NCBI RefSeq assembly: GCF_019391655.1
Contig: NZ_JAHXPQ010000003.1
Span: 434,001-498,000 of the forward strand
Length of the DNA stretch: 64,000 bases
Direction: 5' to 3'
Source: Mucilaginibacter rivuli
GTDB lineage: Bacteria; Bacteroidota; Bacteroidia; Sphingobacteriales; Sphingobacteriaceae
In this document: one piece after another, positions 35,519 to 44,469 of the stretch
Layout of the letters: every line of letters starts with the position of its first letter
How positions within the stretch are numbered: the first letter of the stretch is position 1
Notes under the pieces: generated by a model
What the model was told of the DNA's origin: nothing
Database searches by the model: none
What the model saw: the letters and a program-made list of their open reading frames with translations, nothing else
Program-made: the position numbers and the translations under genes

Positions 35519-35562
35519 AATCAAGATGCAAGACAATAAGACTAACTGTAAAAATCTTGATT
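35519..35562. terminator. Hairpin between convergent smpB and pcm
   Basis: AATCAAGAT (35519-35527) and ATCTTGATT (35554-35562) form a 9-base stem around a 26-base loop. The segment is AT-rich. It probably ends transcripts from both sides, although no long T-run is present. Confidence 0.4.
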
Positions 35563-35590
35563 CCTGATTCTAAATTCTTGCCTCTTTTCT

Positions 35591-36247
35591 CTACCAGGCT
35601 CTATCACCTACCAAGGGTACAAACCTAAAGGTATCAAGTACTATCTTTTCGTAGTCGGTTTCGCTAACTTTGAGTACCGTTACCATTTTCTGACTCTGCT
35701 CATCGCCTACGGGAATAACCAGTATGCCACCTATAGCGAGTTGCTTAAGCAAATCCTCTGGTACAAAAGGTGCCCCGGCGGTTACAATGATCTTGTTAAA
35801 GGGTGCGTGTTTGGGGATACCTTTTGAGCCATCACCACAAAAGAAATTAGTTTTATAACCTATATGGGGTAATACCTGTTTGGTACGATGATACAGCTTT
35901 TCCTGGCGCTCTATAGTGTACACCTTAGCGCCTAATTCCAGTAACACACAGGTTTGATAACCACAGCCGGTACCTATTTCAAGCACCTTATCACCTTTGC
36001 TGATGTGGAGCAGTTCGGTTTGGTAAGCTACAGTATAGGGTTGCGAAATGGTTTGCCCTTCGCCGATAGGGAAAGCGATATCCTTATAAGCCTGGTTCCA
36101 AAAAGTTTCATCGAAGAAATAATGTCGTGGTACTTTACCCATGGCAGCAAGCACCTGCGCATCTTCAATGCCTTTTTTGTTCAGTAATTCAACCAGGCGT
36201 TTACGGGCGCCCTGCTCCCTGTAGTTATCAATATACTTGTAAGCCAT
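35591..36247 (-). CDS. pcm: Protein-L-isoaspartate O-methyltransferase
   Basis: The enzyme repairs isoaspartyl residues using S-adenosylmethionine. Motifs are AMGKVPRHYFFDETFW, then PIGEGQTISQPYTVAYQTELL (the ISQP block binds substrate) and VLEIGTGCGYQTCVLLELGAKV (SAM motif I), with IIVTAGAPFVPEDLLKQL further on. I choose ATG 36247 (218 residues, MAYKYIDNYREQGARKRL) because it gives the typical family start. An upstream ATG (36289) would add 14 unlike residues. Length and motifs are those of normal Pcm. The gene is convergent with smpB. Confidence 0.92.
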   Translation of the reverse strand: MAYKYIDNYREQGARKRLVELLNKKGIEDAQVLAAMGKVPRHYFFDETFWNQAYKDIAFPIGEGQTISQPYTVAYQTELLHISKGDKVLEIGTGCGYQTCVLLELGAKVYTIERQEKLYHRTKQVLPHIGYKTNFFCGDGSKGIPKHAPFNKIIVTAGAPFVPEDLLKQLAIGGILVIPVGDEQSQKMVTVLKVSETDYEKIVLDTFRFVPLVGDRAW

Positions 36248-36323
36248 TCTGTGTGCGAAGTTATAAGAAAGGCCAATACAGATATCCACAAAAGGGAAAA
36301 TGTGAAGAAAAAGATGGTTGGAC

Positions 36324-36923
36324 TTACTCCGTATACTTTATCTTGATCACCAACTTTTTATCATGCTCAGCACCATCAACCTTAATATTCACTCGGTGCG
36401 CATCCGACGGGAAGAACAGATAAAATGTGCCGGGGCGCGCATCATATTGCTTGCCTTCAACTTCGTAATGAGCAACATCTTTAGCCTCATTGTACGGGTC
36501 GGTTACTTTAGCAGCTGCAACAGGCGCAACAGCCATTCCCTCGCCACCCTGAACTACGTATTGAAAATCAATGTATTTGCGGTGCGATTCCCAGTTGGTT
36601 TGATCGTAAGCTTTAGTAGGGTTATCGGTAACTGATGCAAAGGCATTAGTGCCGTCGATAGGATATTTACCTACAGGCAGCGAGTCGAGGTTGGTACGTT
36701 TGATATAGGCGAATACTTTATCCCAAATATCTTTGTTCAGCTTGTATTGTTTGGCAAACTCAACGGTGTTGGTTAAAGGGGCCGGTACAATTTTCACACC
36801 GTTAAGGTAAGTGTGTGCAGTAAACCATTTATCGGCTTCGGCTTTAGTTTGGGCCGATGCGGCTTGATTTGTTATAAAAAGAGTGATTATAGCTACGGTA
36901 GCCGATAAAAGTAATTTTTTCAT
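36324..36923 (-). CDS. Exported YhcH/YjgK/YiaL-family protein
   Basis: The 199-residue protein has a cleavable signal peptide (hydrophobic to residue 22, ending AASA) followed by a YhcH/DUF386-type beta-barrel (DSLPVGKYPIDGTNAFASV, then WESHRKYIDFQYVVQGGE near residue 120 and YLFFPSDAHRVNIKV near residue 170, each with a His or Glu that may bind metal). The well-known family members act on sugars or sialic acid in the cytoplasm and have no signal peptide. This one is thus a periplasmic version. It stands alone, 77 bases behind pcm in the same direction but separated by the region 36248-36323. Confidence 0.8.
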   Translation of the reverse strand: MKKLLLSATVAIITLFITNQAASAQTKAEADKWFTAHTYLNGVKIVPAPLTNTVEFAKQYKLNKDIWDKVFAYIKRTNLDSLPVGKYPIDGTNAFASVTDNPTKAYDQTNWESHRKYIDFQYVVQGGEGMAVAPVAAAKVTDPYNEAKDVAHYEVEGKQYDARPGTFYLFFPSDAHRVNIKVDGAEHDKKLVIKIKYTE

Positions 36924-37015
36924 AAATTATTTGTTCAGTATTGGTGAGGTAAATATAGATAATAGCTTATTTATTTAACAAGCAATTAAGTAACGATATT
37001 ATGGTAATTACAATA

Positions 37016-37050
37016 ACTAAAAAGTCGCCCTGATTATGGGGGGCGACTTT
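37016..37050 (-). terminator. Intrinsic terminator of the repeat-rich lipoprotein gene
   Basis: AAAGTCGCCC (37021-37030) pairs with GGGCGACTTT (37041-37050) as a perfect 10-base stem. Read on the minus strand it ends with TTTTTAG, so it ends the gene whose stop is at 37098. Confidence 0.7.
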
Positions 37051-37097
37051 CTAATTAATTATCAAGCCGAAGTTCGGCACTGTTGACTATAGCCATT

Positions 37098-38765
37098 TTA
37101 CGGTCGCCTTCCTCTTTGTGAAGTTTCTTGCTGAACCGGTGGCTGTTGTTGTTCTTGTTGTTGCGGTGCAGCCGTTGCCGCAGGCTTTTGCTGATTGTTT
37201 TCTACCGGCCTCGGGCGCTCAACTGTTGTTCTTGGCTGTTGCTGCGGAGCTTGTTGAGGTTGCTGTTGTACCGGCGGCTGTTGCTGATTACCCTGCCCCC
37301 TAACCGGGCGCTGGTTTCCTTGCTGTCCATTGTTGTTGTTGTTGTTGTTGTTACCCTGGTTGCCATTATTTGCCGGCGGCTGTGTTACAACCGGCTGTTG
37401 GGCAGGAGGCGTTGTTGCAGGCTGCTGCTGGTTACCATAACCACCATTACGGCCCGGGCGTTGCTGATTATTCTGGTTGCCATTGTTGTTACCCTGGTTA
37501 CCATTATTTGCCGGCGGCTGTGTTACAACCGGCTGTTGGGCAGGGGGATTTGTGGCAGGCTGTTGCTGATTACCGTAACCACCATTACGACCAGGGCGTT
37601 GCTGATTATTCTGGTTGCCATTGTTGTTACCCTGGTTACCATTGTTTGCCGGCGGCTGTGTTACAACCGGCTGTTGGGCAGGGGGATTTGTGGCAGGCTG
37701 TTGCTGATTACCGTAACCACCATTACGACCAGGGCGTTGCTGGTTATTCTGGTTGCCATAACCGTTGTTGCCCTGGTTGTTATTTGGGTTACCATTGTTT
37801 GCAGGTGGGTTTACCACAGGCTGCTGGCCGGTGGTAGCAGGTGGCGGATTAGTACCACTGCGTACCGGTCGTTGGTTACCATTATTACCGTAGTTGCCGT
37901 TATTATTCCCTTGGTTATTGTTACCATTGCCTTGTTGATTACCCGGCCTTCCCTGCCCATAGTTCTGTACATTACGTGGCGCCGGCCTTGAACCTGAGTT
38001 TTGGTTGGTTGGCCTGATGGTAGGGCGATAAACCGTTAAGCCACCGTTACCATAAGTTTCGCCGGGGCGGTTATTGTTACGGATAACCACGGGACGCACC
38101 CTATCATGAATAGAGCGCTCCACATCAGCCACTACCGGGCCACGGTTGTACCTACCATTACCATAACCTTTGGTTTGGTACATGTTATCAATGATCACTA
38201 CGTTGCGGTTAATTACTGTGGTATTGTTTATCACCACGTAATTATAAACGTCGTTACGGTATATGTGCTGACTCGGTACGTAGGTCCAATAGTTAGACGG
38301 CGGGTTCCAGCCAACGCTGATACTTACACCAGGCGAAAGCGGTGCCCAGCCATAATAGTCGCCGCTTTGGCCCCATGTTACCCAGGCAGGTGCCCACTCG
38401 TTGCCGGGAGCCCACATCCAGCCGTAGCCATTCTGGTAAAACCAGCGGCCATAGTGAAATGCTGCCCATCCCCATTGGTAATTTGAGGCCCAGGTCCAGC
38501 CATAATCAGAGTATACCCAATGGCCATTTGTAGCATATGGCCTAAAATCGGGGCCCGCATTAGGTTGCCATACGTAACCATAGTTAGGGTCGTTTATCCA
38601 ATTGCCGTAAGGGCTCAGGTCATCATAAAAGGTTTGATAATCTCCGTCGGCCTGGTATACCTGTTCTGGCTGAGCAACCGGGCCCTGTGGATTCTGACTA
38701 TAATATTGCACATCGCAACCCGCTAAAAAGAGGGTTGATATAATTAAGGTGCTTAACTTTTTCAT
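37098..38765 (-). CDS. YXWGXW-type lipoprotein with Asn/Gln/Pro-rich repeats
   Basis: The 555-residue protein has a lipoprotein signal (LIISTLFLAGC, lipid Cys17) and a folded N-terminal part (about residues 40-190) full of aromatic Tyr/Trp/Gly repeats (YGYVWQPNAGPDF, YGWTWASNYQWGWAAFHYG, WMWAPGNEWAPAWVTWG), the YXWGXW/DUF6600-like pattern. From about residue 255 it becomes an Asn/Gln/Gly/Pro-rich tail with a near-perfect repeat of 46 residues (138 bases) present about three times between 37360 and 37790, and ends with a Gln/Pro-rich segment. It should sit on the outer membrane, and the tail may be an elastic or adhesive spacer. Unrelated long open frames on the other strand here come from the low-complexity sequence. 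Confidence 0.82.
   Translation of the reverse strand: MKKLSTLIISTLFLAGCDVQYYSQNPQGPVAQPEQVYQADGDYQTFYDDLSPYGNWINDPNYGYVWQPNAGPDFRPYATNGHWVYSDYGWTWASNYQWGWAAFHYGRWFYQNGYGWMWAPGNEWAPAWVTWGQSGDYYGWAPLSPGVSISVGWNPPSNYWTYVPSQHIYRNDVYNYVVINNTTVINRNVVIIDNMYQTKGYGNGRYNRGPVVADVERSIHDRVRPVVIRNNNRPGETYGNGGLTVYRPTIRPTNQNSGSRPAPRNVQNYGQGRPGNQQGNGNNNQGNNNGNYGNNGNQRPVRSGTNPPPATTGQQPVVNPPANNGNPNNNQGNNGYGNQNNQQRPGRNGGYGNQQQPATNPPAQQPVVTQPPANNGNQGNNNGNQNNQQRPGRNGGYGNQQQPATNPPAQQPVVTQPPANNGNQGNNNGNQNNQQRPGRNGGYGNQQQPATTPPAQQPVVTQPPANNGNQGNNNNNNNNGQQGNQRPVRGQGNQQQPPVQQQPQQAPQQQPRTTVERPRPVENNQQKPAATAAPQQQEQQQPPVQQETSQRGRRP
37360..37790. repeat. Three tandem 138-base repeats inside the lipoprotein gene
   Basis: The landmark CTGGTTGCCA recurs at 37473, 37611 and 37749, a period of exactly 138 bases or 46 codons. 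Copies differ at few positions, so the array is young and may vary in copy number among strains. Confidence 0.8.
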
Positions 38766-38872
38766 CTTATTTAGTATTTGTATAATGTTATGACGATGGG
38801 AAATTGCAAAGGTTGCATGACATCTAAGTTATTTATGCATGCATAGTAAATTGTTACGTATAGCCAGTACAA

Positions 38873-38930
38873 TTAATACGGGTCAACATCTGGTTGTACT
38901 ATACAACCCTTACTAAACTTGATTGTTTGG
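38873..38930 (-). pseudogene. Degraded copy of the priA 3' end
   Basis: The minus strand encodes QTIKFSKGCIVQPDVDPY followed by TAA. The intact priA ends with QTTKLSKGCIVQPDVDPY and TGA at 39880. About 48 of 56 bases agree, and most changes are at third codon positions. The lipoprotein gene 38951-39835 lies between the two copies. No start or further priA sequence is attached. Confidence 0.85.
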
Positions 38931-38950
38931 TTGATATGATTTATGTGGTA

Positions 38951-39835
38951 TCAATCATTAGTCTTTTTTACAAAACGGCTACTTATCCAGCCCATTTTGG
39001 AGGCAGGATGTTTATCGTCATCATCGTAAAAAACATCGCTTTTCACCTTGCTTTTTACATCCATCTCAACTAACCACCAAATCCGGCCTGTATTATCAGT
39101 TTGTGAGGCGATAGCCCTACCGTTTGAGCCTTTAGCCAACTCACCAACAGCGTCGCCTTTCAAAGGCTCTCCGCTAATGAAGGTTTTACAAGTATCATCT
39201 ATCATCGGCTTGGTACGTATCTTATAATGATCATCTAACACGCAAAATTTGATGGGTTTGTCAAAATATTCTTTAGGAAAATAAGTATCCTGGTGATGAC
39301 CTGTAAAGTATATTAGCTTAAACTTCGGGATATTATTCATAAAACTAACCGTATAAATTTTATTGAAAGTCATATGTGCTGCACAACACCCCCAATCCTT
39401 AATATATAATCTCGAAACCTTACTACTCTCAAAATCAATCCTGTCCACTCCTTGAAAATCCTTAAAAATAATTTTGAATCCCTTACCTGTATTTAATATA
39501 AAAGCAATCTCCTTTGGCTCACCTCCGCTATCTCCGTCAAATATTAGGTCATTTTTGCCATCACCATTAAAATCTACCACGTGCAATGCTTTTTTAAACT
39601 CATCTATCCGAGGGTCAAAACTTAGGTTATATACTCTATATTCATCAGTTAAAAAGCTTTGCGCTACTTTCATAAAACTGTTTTTAAGCTCATCGTCCCG
39701 CTTCTCAATATCTTTCCACTCAAACTTTCTATCACAGTAAGGATATAGTAACACTTCATTTCCTGATAATACTGCTCTTGGGTCAGAATGGCAGGCGCAA
39801 AATAACACCAGTATAATAAAGGCAGCTCTTCTCAT
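38951..39835 (-). CDS. Lipoprotein with VCBS-like and SH3-like parts
   Basis: The 294-residue protein starts with a lipoprotein signal (IILVLFCAC, lipid Cys near 15). A segment near residue 92 reads VVDFNGDGKNDLIFDGDSGG, an Asp-rich Ca-binding loop as in FG-GAP/VCBS repeats. The C-terminal part (about residues 215-290) has the look of a bacterial SH3 domain (GDAVGELAKGSNGRAIAS ... GWISSRFVK), which often binds peptidoglycan. No close family is recognised. It is flanked by the priA 3' end and a degraded copy of the same tail, with only 44 bases to priA. This suggests it was gained by insertion at the priA end. The function is unknown. Confidence 0.7.
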   Translation of the reverse strand: MRRAAFIILVLFCACHSDPRAVLSGNEVLLYPYCDRKFEWKDIEKRDDELKNSFMKVAQSFLTDEYRVYNLSFDPRIDEFKKALHVVDFNGDGKNDLIFDGDSGGEPKEIAFILNTGKGFKIIFKDFQGVDRIDFESSKVSRLYIKDWGCCAAHMTFNKIYTVSFMNNIPKFKLIYFTGHHQDTYFPKEYFDKPIKFCVLDDHYKIRTKPMIDDTCKTFISGEPLKGDAVGELAKGSNGRAIASQTDNTGRIWWLVEMDVKSKVKSDVFYDDDDKHPASKMGWISSRFVKKTND

Positions 39836-39879
39836 AGGTAAGGATCAGGCTTTAAAGATAATATTTCGTTGATTGCTTA

Positions 39880-42363
39880 TCAATACGGGTCAACATCCGG
39901 CTGTACGATACAACCCTTACTCAGCTTAGTTGTTTGAAATTGTAATAAAACATCCTGCAATATGGCTTTTACTTTGGTGATGGATACGGTATCCTTCTCA
40001 AACTTGAGCATGATGTTTTTTATGTAGTAATTGCGGATACGGTTAATGAGCGGAAATTCGGGGCCTATCACCCTGTCGCCAAAATGCTTGCGCAACTCCT
40101 TGGCAATATATTCTGCCTGCAGGTATAGCTTTTCGGGTTCTTTGTGTTTGATGTTAAGTTCGATGATACGATAGAACGGCGGGTATTTGAAAGCCTTACG
40201 TTCTTCCATTTCGGTATTGTACAGATCAGTATAATCATTTTCTATCACCTGTTTGATCACACGATGGTTTGGATCGTAAGTTTGGATAACCACCTTACCC
40301 TGCTTACCTCGGCGGCCTGCACGTCCGCTTACCTGCGCCAATAGCTGGAAACTGCGCTCGTTGGCGCGATAATCCGGGTACTTGAGCAGGCTATCAGCAC
40401 TGATGATACCAATAACGGTAATATCCGGAAAATCGAGTCCCTTGGCTACCATTTGTGTCCCGACAAGGATATCTATCTTTTTCTCCTCAACATCATTCAG
40501 GATATTTTGGAAAGCCATTTTGGAACGGGTGGTATCCAAATCCATACGGGCGATGCGGGCATCGGGCATTAACAGGCTCAGCTCATCTTCCACCTTTTCG
40601 GTACCAAAACCTTTTTGTTCCAGATGCGCCGAACCGCAGGCGGGGCAAATATTTGGCGTATCCTCTTTATAGCCGCAATAGTGGCAATGCAGTTTACCAC
40701 TGCTTTTATGGTAGGTAAGCGTTACATCGCAATTGATACATTTTGGCGAGTAGGCGCAGGTTTTACAAAGGATTACCGGTGCATATCCCCGACGGTTTTG
40801 GAAAAGGATGACTTGTTCTTTTTTCTCCAAAGCCAAAGCCATATCTGCCATCAATACGCTGCTGAAATGCGATTGCATGGTTTTGTTCTTGGTTTCCTGC
40901 GTAATGCTGACTACTTCTATCTGTGGGAGCTGTACACCACCAAAGCGTTCAGTAATTTCTACCAAGCCATACTTATCGGTTTTGGCGTTGTAATACGATT
41001 CGAAGGATGGCGTGGCCGAACCCAACAACACTTTTGCATGGTGCACATGGCTCAGGTATATGGATGCATCGCGAGCGTTGTAGCGTGGGGCCGGATCGAA
41101 CTGCTTGTACGAGCTTTCGTGCTCTTCATCAACGATGATGAGGCCAAGATCCTCAAAAGGCAAAAAAACGGATGACCGTGCGCCAAGCACAATCCTGAAA
41201 TCGCCTTTGAGTACTTTTTGCCACACCTCAACCCGTTCATTATCGTTAAAACGGGAATGGTAAACGCCTATAATATTGCCAAAATACTTGCGCAGGCGCT
41301 CGATGATATGGGTGGTAAGCGCTATCTCCGGCAAGAGGTAAAGTACCTGCCTGTCATTAGCCAACATTTGCTCAATAAGGCGGATATACACCTGCGTTTT
41401 TCCCGATGAGGTTACGCCATGTAACAGCACCACATCTTTTTGCTCAAACTGCGCTTTGATGCTGCTTAATGCTGTTTGCTGCATTTCGCTCAGGGTAAAG
41501 CCTTCACTTAGTTCGTCCTCTTCGGCATACAGGCGGCTTACGTTCTTTTCATCGGCAATAAGTACGTCTTTATCAAGCAAGGCTTTTATCGCCGCAGGGC
41601 CTGCACCACTGGCTTCGGTGAGTTCGGTTTTTGATATGAGCTTTTGCTTGCGCGATAATTGAATGTAAGCTAGCACCGCGTCGGCCTGTTTGGGTGCCCG
41701 TTCCAAAATCATGAGCAGCTCACGCATTTGGTCCGGGTTGTTATATACCGGATTGAGCGACAAAAAAGTGCGTTTGCGTGGTTTGTACCGGTCGCTTACT
41801 TCTTCGGATATATGAATGATGTTCTTTTCGAATAGCTGCTTCAATATCGGCATCACTGTTTTTTGCCCGAGTAATTTGGCTATATCGCTAACGGTAAGCT
41901 CGGGCTGCAGATCGAGGGCATCAACTATCAGGTACTCCTTATCGTTCAGTATGCTCTTATCATATTCAAAACCTTTATTTAGTGTAACTTTAGTTTCGCT
42001 GGCAAGTTTTAAGGCAGATGGTAAAGCAGCGTTCATTACTTCGCCAACATGGCAGAGGTAATAATCGGCAATCCATTTCCAAAAACTTAGCTGAGCAGGA
42101 TTAACTATCGGCTCGTTATCCAATATATCAATGATATATTTCGCCTCGTACTTTTCGGGAACCTGGTTACCTATGGATGCGATGATGGCCGTGTATAGCT
42201 TGCTTTTACCAAATTGCACCACTACCCTTTTACCTATAGCTACAGCGCTGTTCAAATCAAACGGTACGCGGTAGGTGTAGTTTTTAGCGATAGCCAAAGG
42301 CAATATCACCTCAACAAAAAGAGTTTCTCTTTCGGTAAGTGTTGGTTCGGCAAAGTCGAGCAT
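39880..42363 (-). CDS. priA: Primosomal replication restart helicase
   Basis: The 827-residue helicase reloads the replisome at stalled forks. It has the N-terminal 3'-end-binding part (FVEVILPLAIAKNYTYRVP), a Walker A motif HGVTSSGKTQVYIRL near residue 320, the DEEH box LIIVDEEHESSYKQ near residue 410, the zinc-binding insert with eight Cys (CKTCAYSPKCINCDV and CHYCGYKEDTPNICPACGS) and helicase motif V-VI (GTQMVAKGLDFPDI, QVSGRAGRRGKQGKVVIQT). I use the ATG at 42363, directly behind the stop of the DUF423 gene. A TTG at 42387 would add 8 residues and overlap it. The end of the gene is duplicated in decayed form at 38873-38930. Confidence 0.95.
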   Translation of the reverse strand: MLDFAEPTLTERETLFVEVILPLAIAKNYTYRVPFDLNSAVAIGKRVVVQFGKSKLYTAIIASIGNQVPEKYEAKYIIDILDNEPIVNPAQLSFWKWIADYYLCHVGEVMNAALPSALKLASETKVTLNKGFEYDKSILNDKEYLIVDALDLQPELTVSDIAKLLGQKTVMPILKQLFEKNIIHISEEVSDRYKPRKRTFLSLNPVYNNPDQMRELLMILERAPKQADAVLAYIQLSRKQKLISKTELTEASGAGPAAIKALLDKDVLIADEKNVSRLYAEEDELSEGFTLSEMQQTALSSIKAQFEQKDVVLLHGVTSSGKTQVYIRLIEQMLANDRQVLYLLPEIALTTHIIERLRKYFGNIIGVYHSRFNDNERVEVWQKVLKGDFRIVLGARSSVFLPFEDLGLIIVDEEHESSYKQFDPAPRYNARDASIYLSHVHHAKVLLGSATPSFESYYNAKTDKYGLVEITERFGGVQLPQIEVVSITQETKNKTMQSHFSSVLMADMALALEKKEQVILFQNRRGYAPVILCKTCAYSPKCINCDVTLTYHKSSGKLHCHYCGYKEDTPNICPACGSAHLEQKGFGTEKVEDELSLLMPDARIARMDLDTTRSKMAFQNILNDVEEKKIDILVGTQMVAKGLDFPDITVIGIISADSLLKYPDYRANERSFQLLAQVSGRAGRRGKQGKVVIQTYDPNHRVIKQVIENDYTDLYNTEMEERKAFKYPPFYRIIELNIKHKEPEKLYLQAEYIAKELRKHFGDRVIGPEFPLINRIRNYYIKNIMLKFEKDTVSITKVKAILQDVLLQFQTTKLSKGCIVQPDVDPY

Positions 42364-42364
42364 G

Positions 42365-42751
42365 CTATTTGTTCCTAAATCCGGCAACTGCTAATGTAAC
42401 CCATCCGGCAATAAATAACAAGCCGCCAATAGGTGTAATTGGCCCCGCAATACTTATACAGCCCCAGTTTAAAACATCGCGACAAGCCAGCAAGTATAGC
42501 GAACCCGAAAACAGGATAATACCAAACGAGAATAAATAGAACGTGGTATTAATGATCTTACTTTTAAAGCGCGAAAATGTAGACAGGAAAAGCAAAGCGA
42601 AAACGTGGTAAAACTGGTACTCTACGGCGGTATGCCAAATGGCGAGCTGATCGGCGGTGAGCACTTTTTTTAAAGCATGCGCACCAAAAGCACCGGCAAT
42701 TACAGCCAATAATCCGAAAAAAGAAGCGGTTACGATGATGCGTTTATTCAT
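42365..42751 (-). CDS. DUF423 small membrane protein
   Basis: The 128-residue protein has four hydrophobic segments and the family motif AGAFGAHALKKVLTADQLA near residue 21, followed by WHTAVEYQFYHVFALLFL. This is the DUF423 (YwdK/YgdD) pattern of inner-membrane proteins of unknown function. It lies directly before priA, whose ATG follows the stop codon by one base, so the two are one unit. It is divergent from the gene at 42833 with a short promoter region. Confidence 0.9.
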   Translation of the reverse strand: MNKRIIVTASFFGLLAVIAGAFGAHALKKVLTADQLAIWHTAVEYQFYHVFALLFLSTFSRFKSKIINTTFYLFSFGIILFSGSLYLLACRDVLNWGCISIAGPITPIGGLLFIAGWVTLAVAGFRNK

Positions 42752-42813
42752 TGGAAATTTGCGCTAAGTTAACAAGTTGAAAAGAATTACTTAGACAAGG
42801 CAGCGTAAAAATA

Positions 42814-42821
42814 TACATTTG
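42814..42821 (+). promoter_or_regulatory. -7 element of gene 42833
   Basis: TACATTTG is an exact TAnnTTTG match, 11 bases before the ATG at 42833. No TTTG is visible at the -33 distance. Confidence 0.45.
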
Positions 42822-42832
42822 CACTGCCGACT

Positions 42833-44461
42833 ATGATACGTAACCTGATTATTACCCTGATATTGATCCTTGCCGTTGCAGGGATAACGGTTAAGTATTT
42901 TAAAAACCTTAACCCACCGGGAAAACGATCGGGCAAGGTGATGACGGATATCCCTGCCGATGCCGCGCTAATATTTGAGTATAAGAACGATGGCAGCTTT
43001 TATGATATTTTTAAAGGCAATACCCTGCTCAGCACCCTTATTGGCGATGTGCGTACCAATGAGCTGACTGACCTGAAGACACATTTACTGGATAACCCGC
43101 AATTGAAGCCCTTATTTGATGGTAGCAGCATATTTATATCGCTGCACCCGCAAAGCGGATCGGACAACCTTGATTTTTTGATAACGGCAACGGGCAATGA
43201 TAAGCTATCGGGATATGTTGAGGCTTTGGCCAAACGCCCGGATAGCAGCGGCATGATCATTCACGATCTGAAAATTGGTGGTAAGCCAGGATTTAATATT
43301 TACCTCAACAGTACCAAACGCAGCCTCTACCTAATTACCGATGGGGATAATAACGTATCGGCAAGTTTTTCGAAAGCGCTGGTGGAGGCATCGGTTTTGT
43401 ATCGCGATAAAAAGCATGAGAATGTGTTTGTACAGTTATCCGACCAGCAAAATGCCAACTCGATAGCTAATTTGTATGTGAACTATCTGCAGCTATCGCC
43501 CCTGTTCGATAAAATGTTCAAAAACACGAATACCGACATTTTCCGGAGTTTTAGGCAGCTTAATTCGGGTGGCGCGCTTACACTGAATTATAAAACCGAT
43601 GCGCTGATGTTTAACGGTATCAGCAAAGTTGATGGCGCGGATACAAAGAGCTATCTCAGCCTGTTTCGTTACCAGCAGCCCGAGCAAAACGAATTGAAGG
43701 ATATTTTCCCGGCTACAACGGCTTACAGCATTAATTTCGCGGTATCGGATGCTGTTAAGTTTGAAAACAACTTGTTTCAATGGCAAATACAAAACGGCTA
43801 CAGTACAGAAAAAGGCCAGGTATTTAGCCGTATAAAAAAAGAAACCGGTGTTGAGCTTACCAAAGCCTTTATGGACGCTTTGGGTACAGAGTTTGCCGTC
43901 ATCACCACCAAATACCAGGAAAAGATAGCGTTGGTTAAGATAAAGAACGGGCTTAAATTTCGCCCGTATATGGTAAACATCAGTAAAATGCTGAATGATG
44001 ATGTTGGGCAATTTAATTATGATAAAATACCTTTTTACCTGCTTGGCGAGGCCTTCAGCATTTTCAGGAGACCCTATTTTATGATCGTTGATAATTACCT
44101 GATGATCTGTAACTCGCAGGAAGGTTTATCGGGCTATTATAATAACTATACCAAAGGCAACCTTTTGAGTCACAATGAAGAGTACCGCCGTTTTGATAAC
44201 CTTCAGGCCGAGCGCAGCAACGTATCGTTTTTTGTGCATTTTAAAAATGCAGGGCAATTGTTGAAAACAGACCTAAAGCCTGAATACGCCATGGCCTTTG
44301 CTGCAGATAAAACCGGTTGGAACAACTATTACGCTGCCGCGTATCAGTTCACAGCATCCGAAAATAATTTTTACACCAATTTTTACATGCGGGTTAATAT
44401 GCCCGATAGTTTGAAAGTGGCGAGGATGGATACGGCGGCGGTGGCGGTTTCGCAACCATAG
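42833..44461 (+). CDS. Membrane-anchored protein of unknown function
   Basis: The 542-residue protein has one N-terminal membrane segment (residues 5-23) with a short cytoplasmic start, so most of it is periplasmic. Near residue 40 it reads DIPADAALIFEYKNDGSF, and the alternating strand pattern and Asp/Asn-rich loops resemble DUF3352-type proteins, though only weakly. No catalytic motif is visible. It is divergent from the DUF423-priA unit and is followed by a palindromic repeat and gmhB, which may not be functionally related. I do not recognise the family with certainty. Confidence 0.65.
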   Translation: MIRNLIITLILILAVAGITVKYFKNLNPPGKRSGKVMTDIPADAALIFEYKNDGSFYDIFKGNTLLSTLIGDVRTNELTDLKTHLLDNPQLKPLFDGSSIFISLHPQSGSDNLDFLITATGNDKLSGYVEALAKRPDSSGMIIHDLKIGGKPGFNIYLNSTKRSLYLITDGDNNVSASFSKALVEASVLYRDKKHENVFVQLSDQQNANSIANLYVNYLQLSPLFDKMFKNTNTDIFRSFRQLNSGGALTLNYKTDALMFNGISKVDGADTKSYLSLFRYQQPEQNELKDIFPATTAYSINFAVSDAVKFENNLFQWQIQNGYSTEKGQVFSRIKKETGVELTKAFMDALGTEFAVITTKYQEKIALVKIKNGLKFRPYMVNISKMLNDDVGQFNYDKIPFYLLGEAFSIFRRPYFMIVDNYLMICNSQEGLSGYYNNYTKGNLLSHNEEYRRFDNLQAERSNVSFFVHFKNAGQLLKTDLKPEYAMAFAADKTGWNNYYAAAYQFTASENNFYTNFYMRVNMPDSLKVARMDTAAVAVSQP

Positions 44462-44469
44462 CCTTATTT

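Noticed and set aside
37360..37790. Tandem repeats considered as CRISPR or centromere-like site
   Set aside because: The period of 138 bases keeps the reading frame and the repeats are protein-coding.
37128..37991. Long plus-strand open frame of 287 codons
   Set aside because: It is antisense to the Asn/Gln-rich lipoprotein repeats and its Leu/Val-rich translation is a product of the low-complexity sequence.
42364..42387. TTG start that extends priA by eight residues
   Set aside because: It would overlap the DUF423 gene; the ATG at 42363 directly follows the stop codon of that gene.
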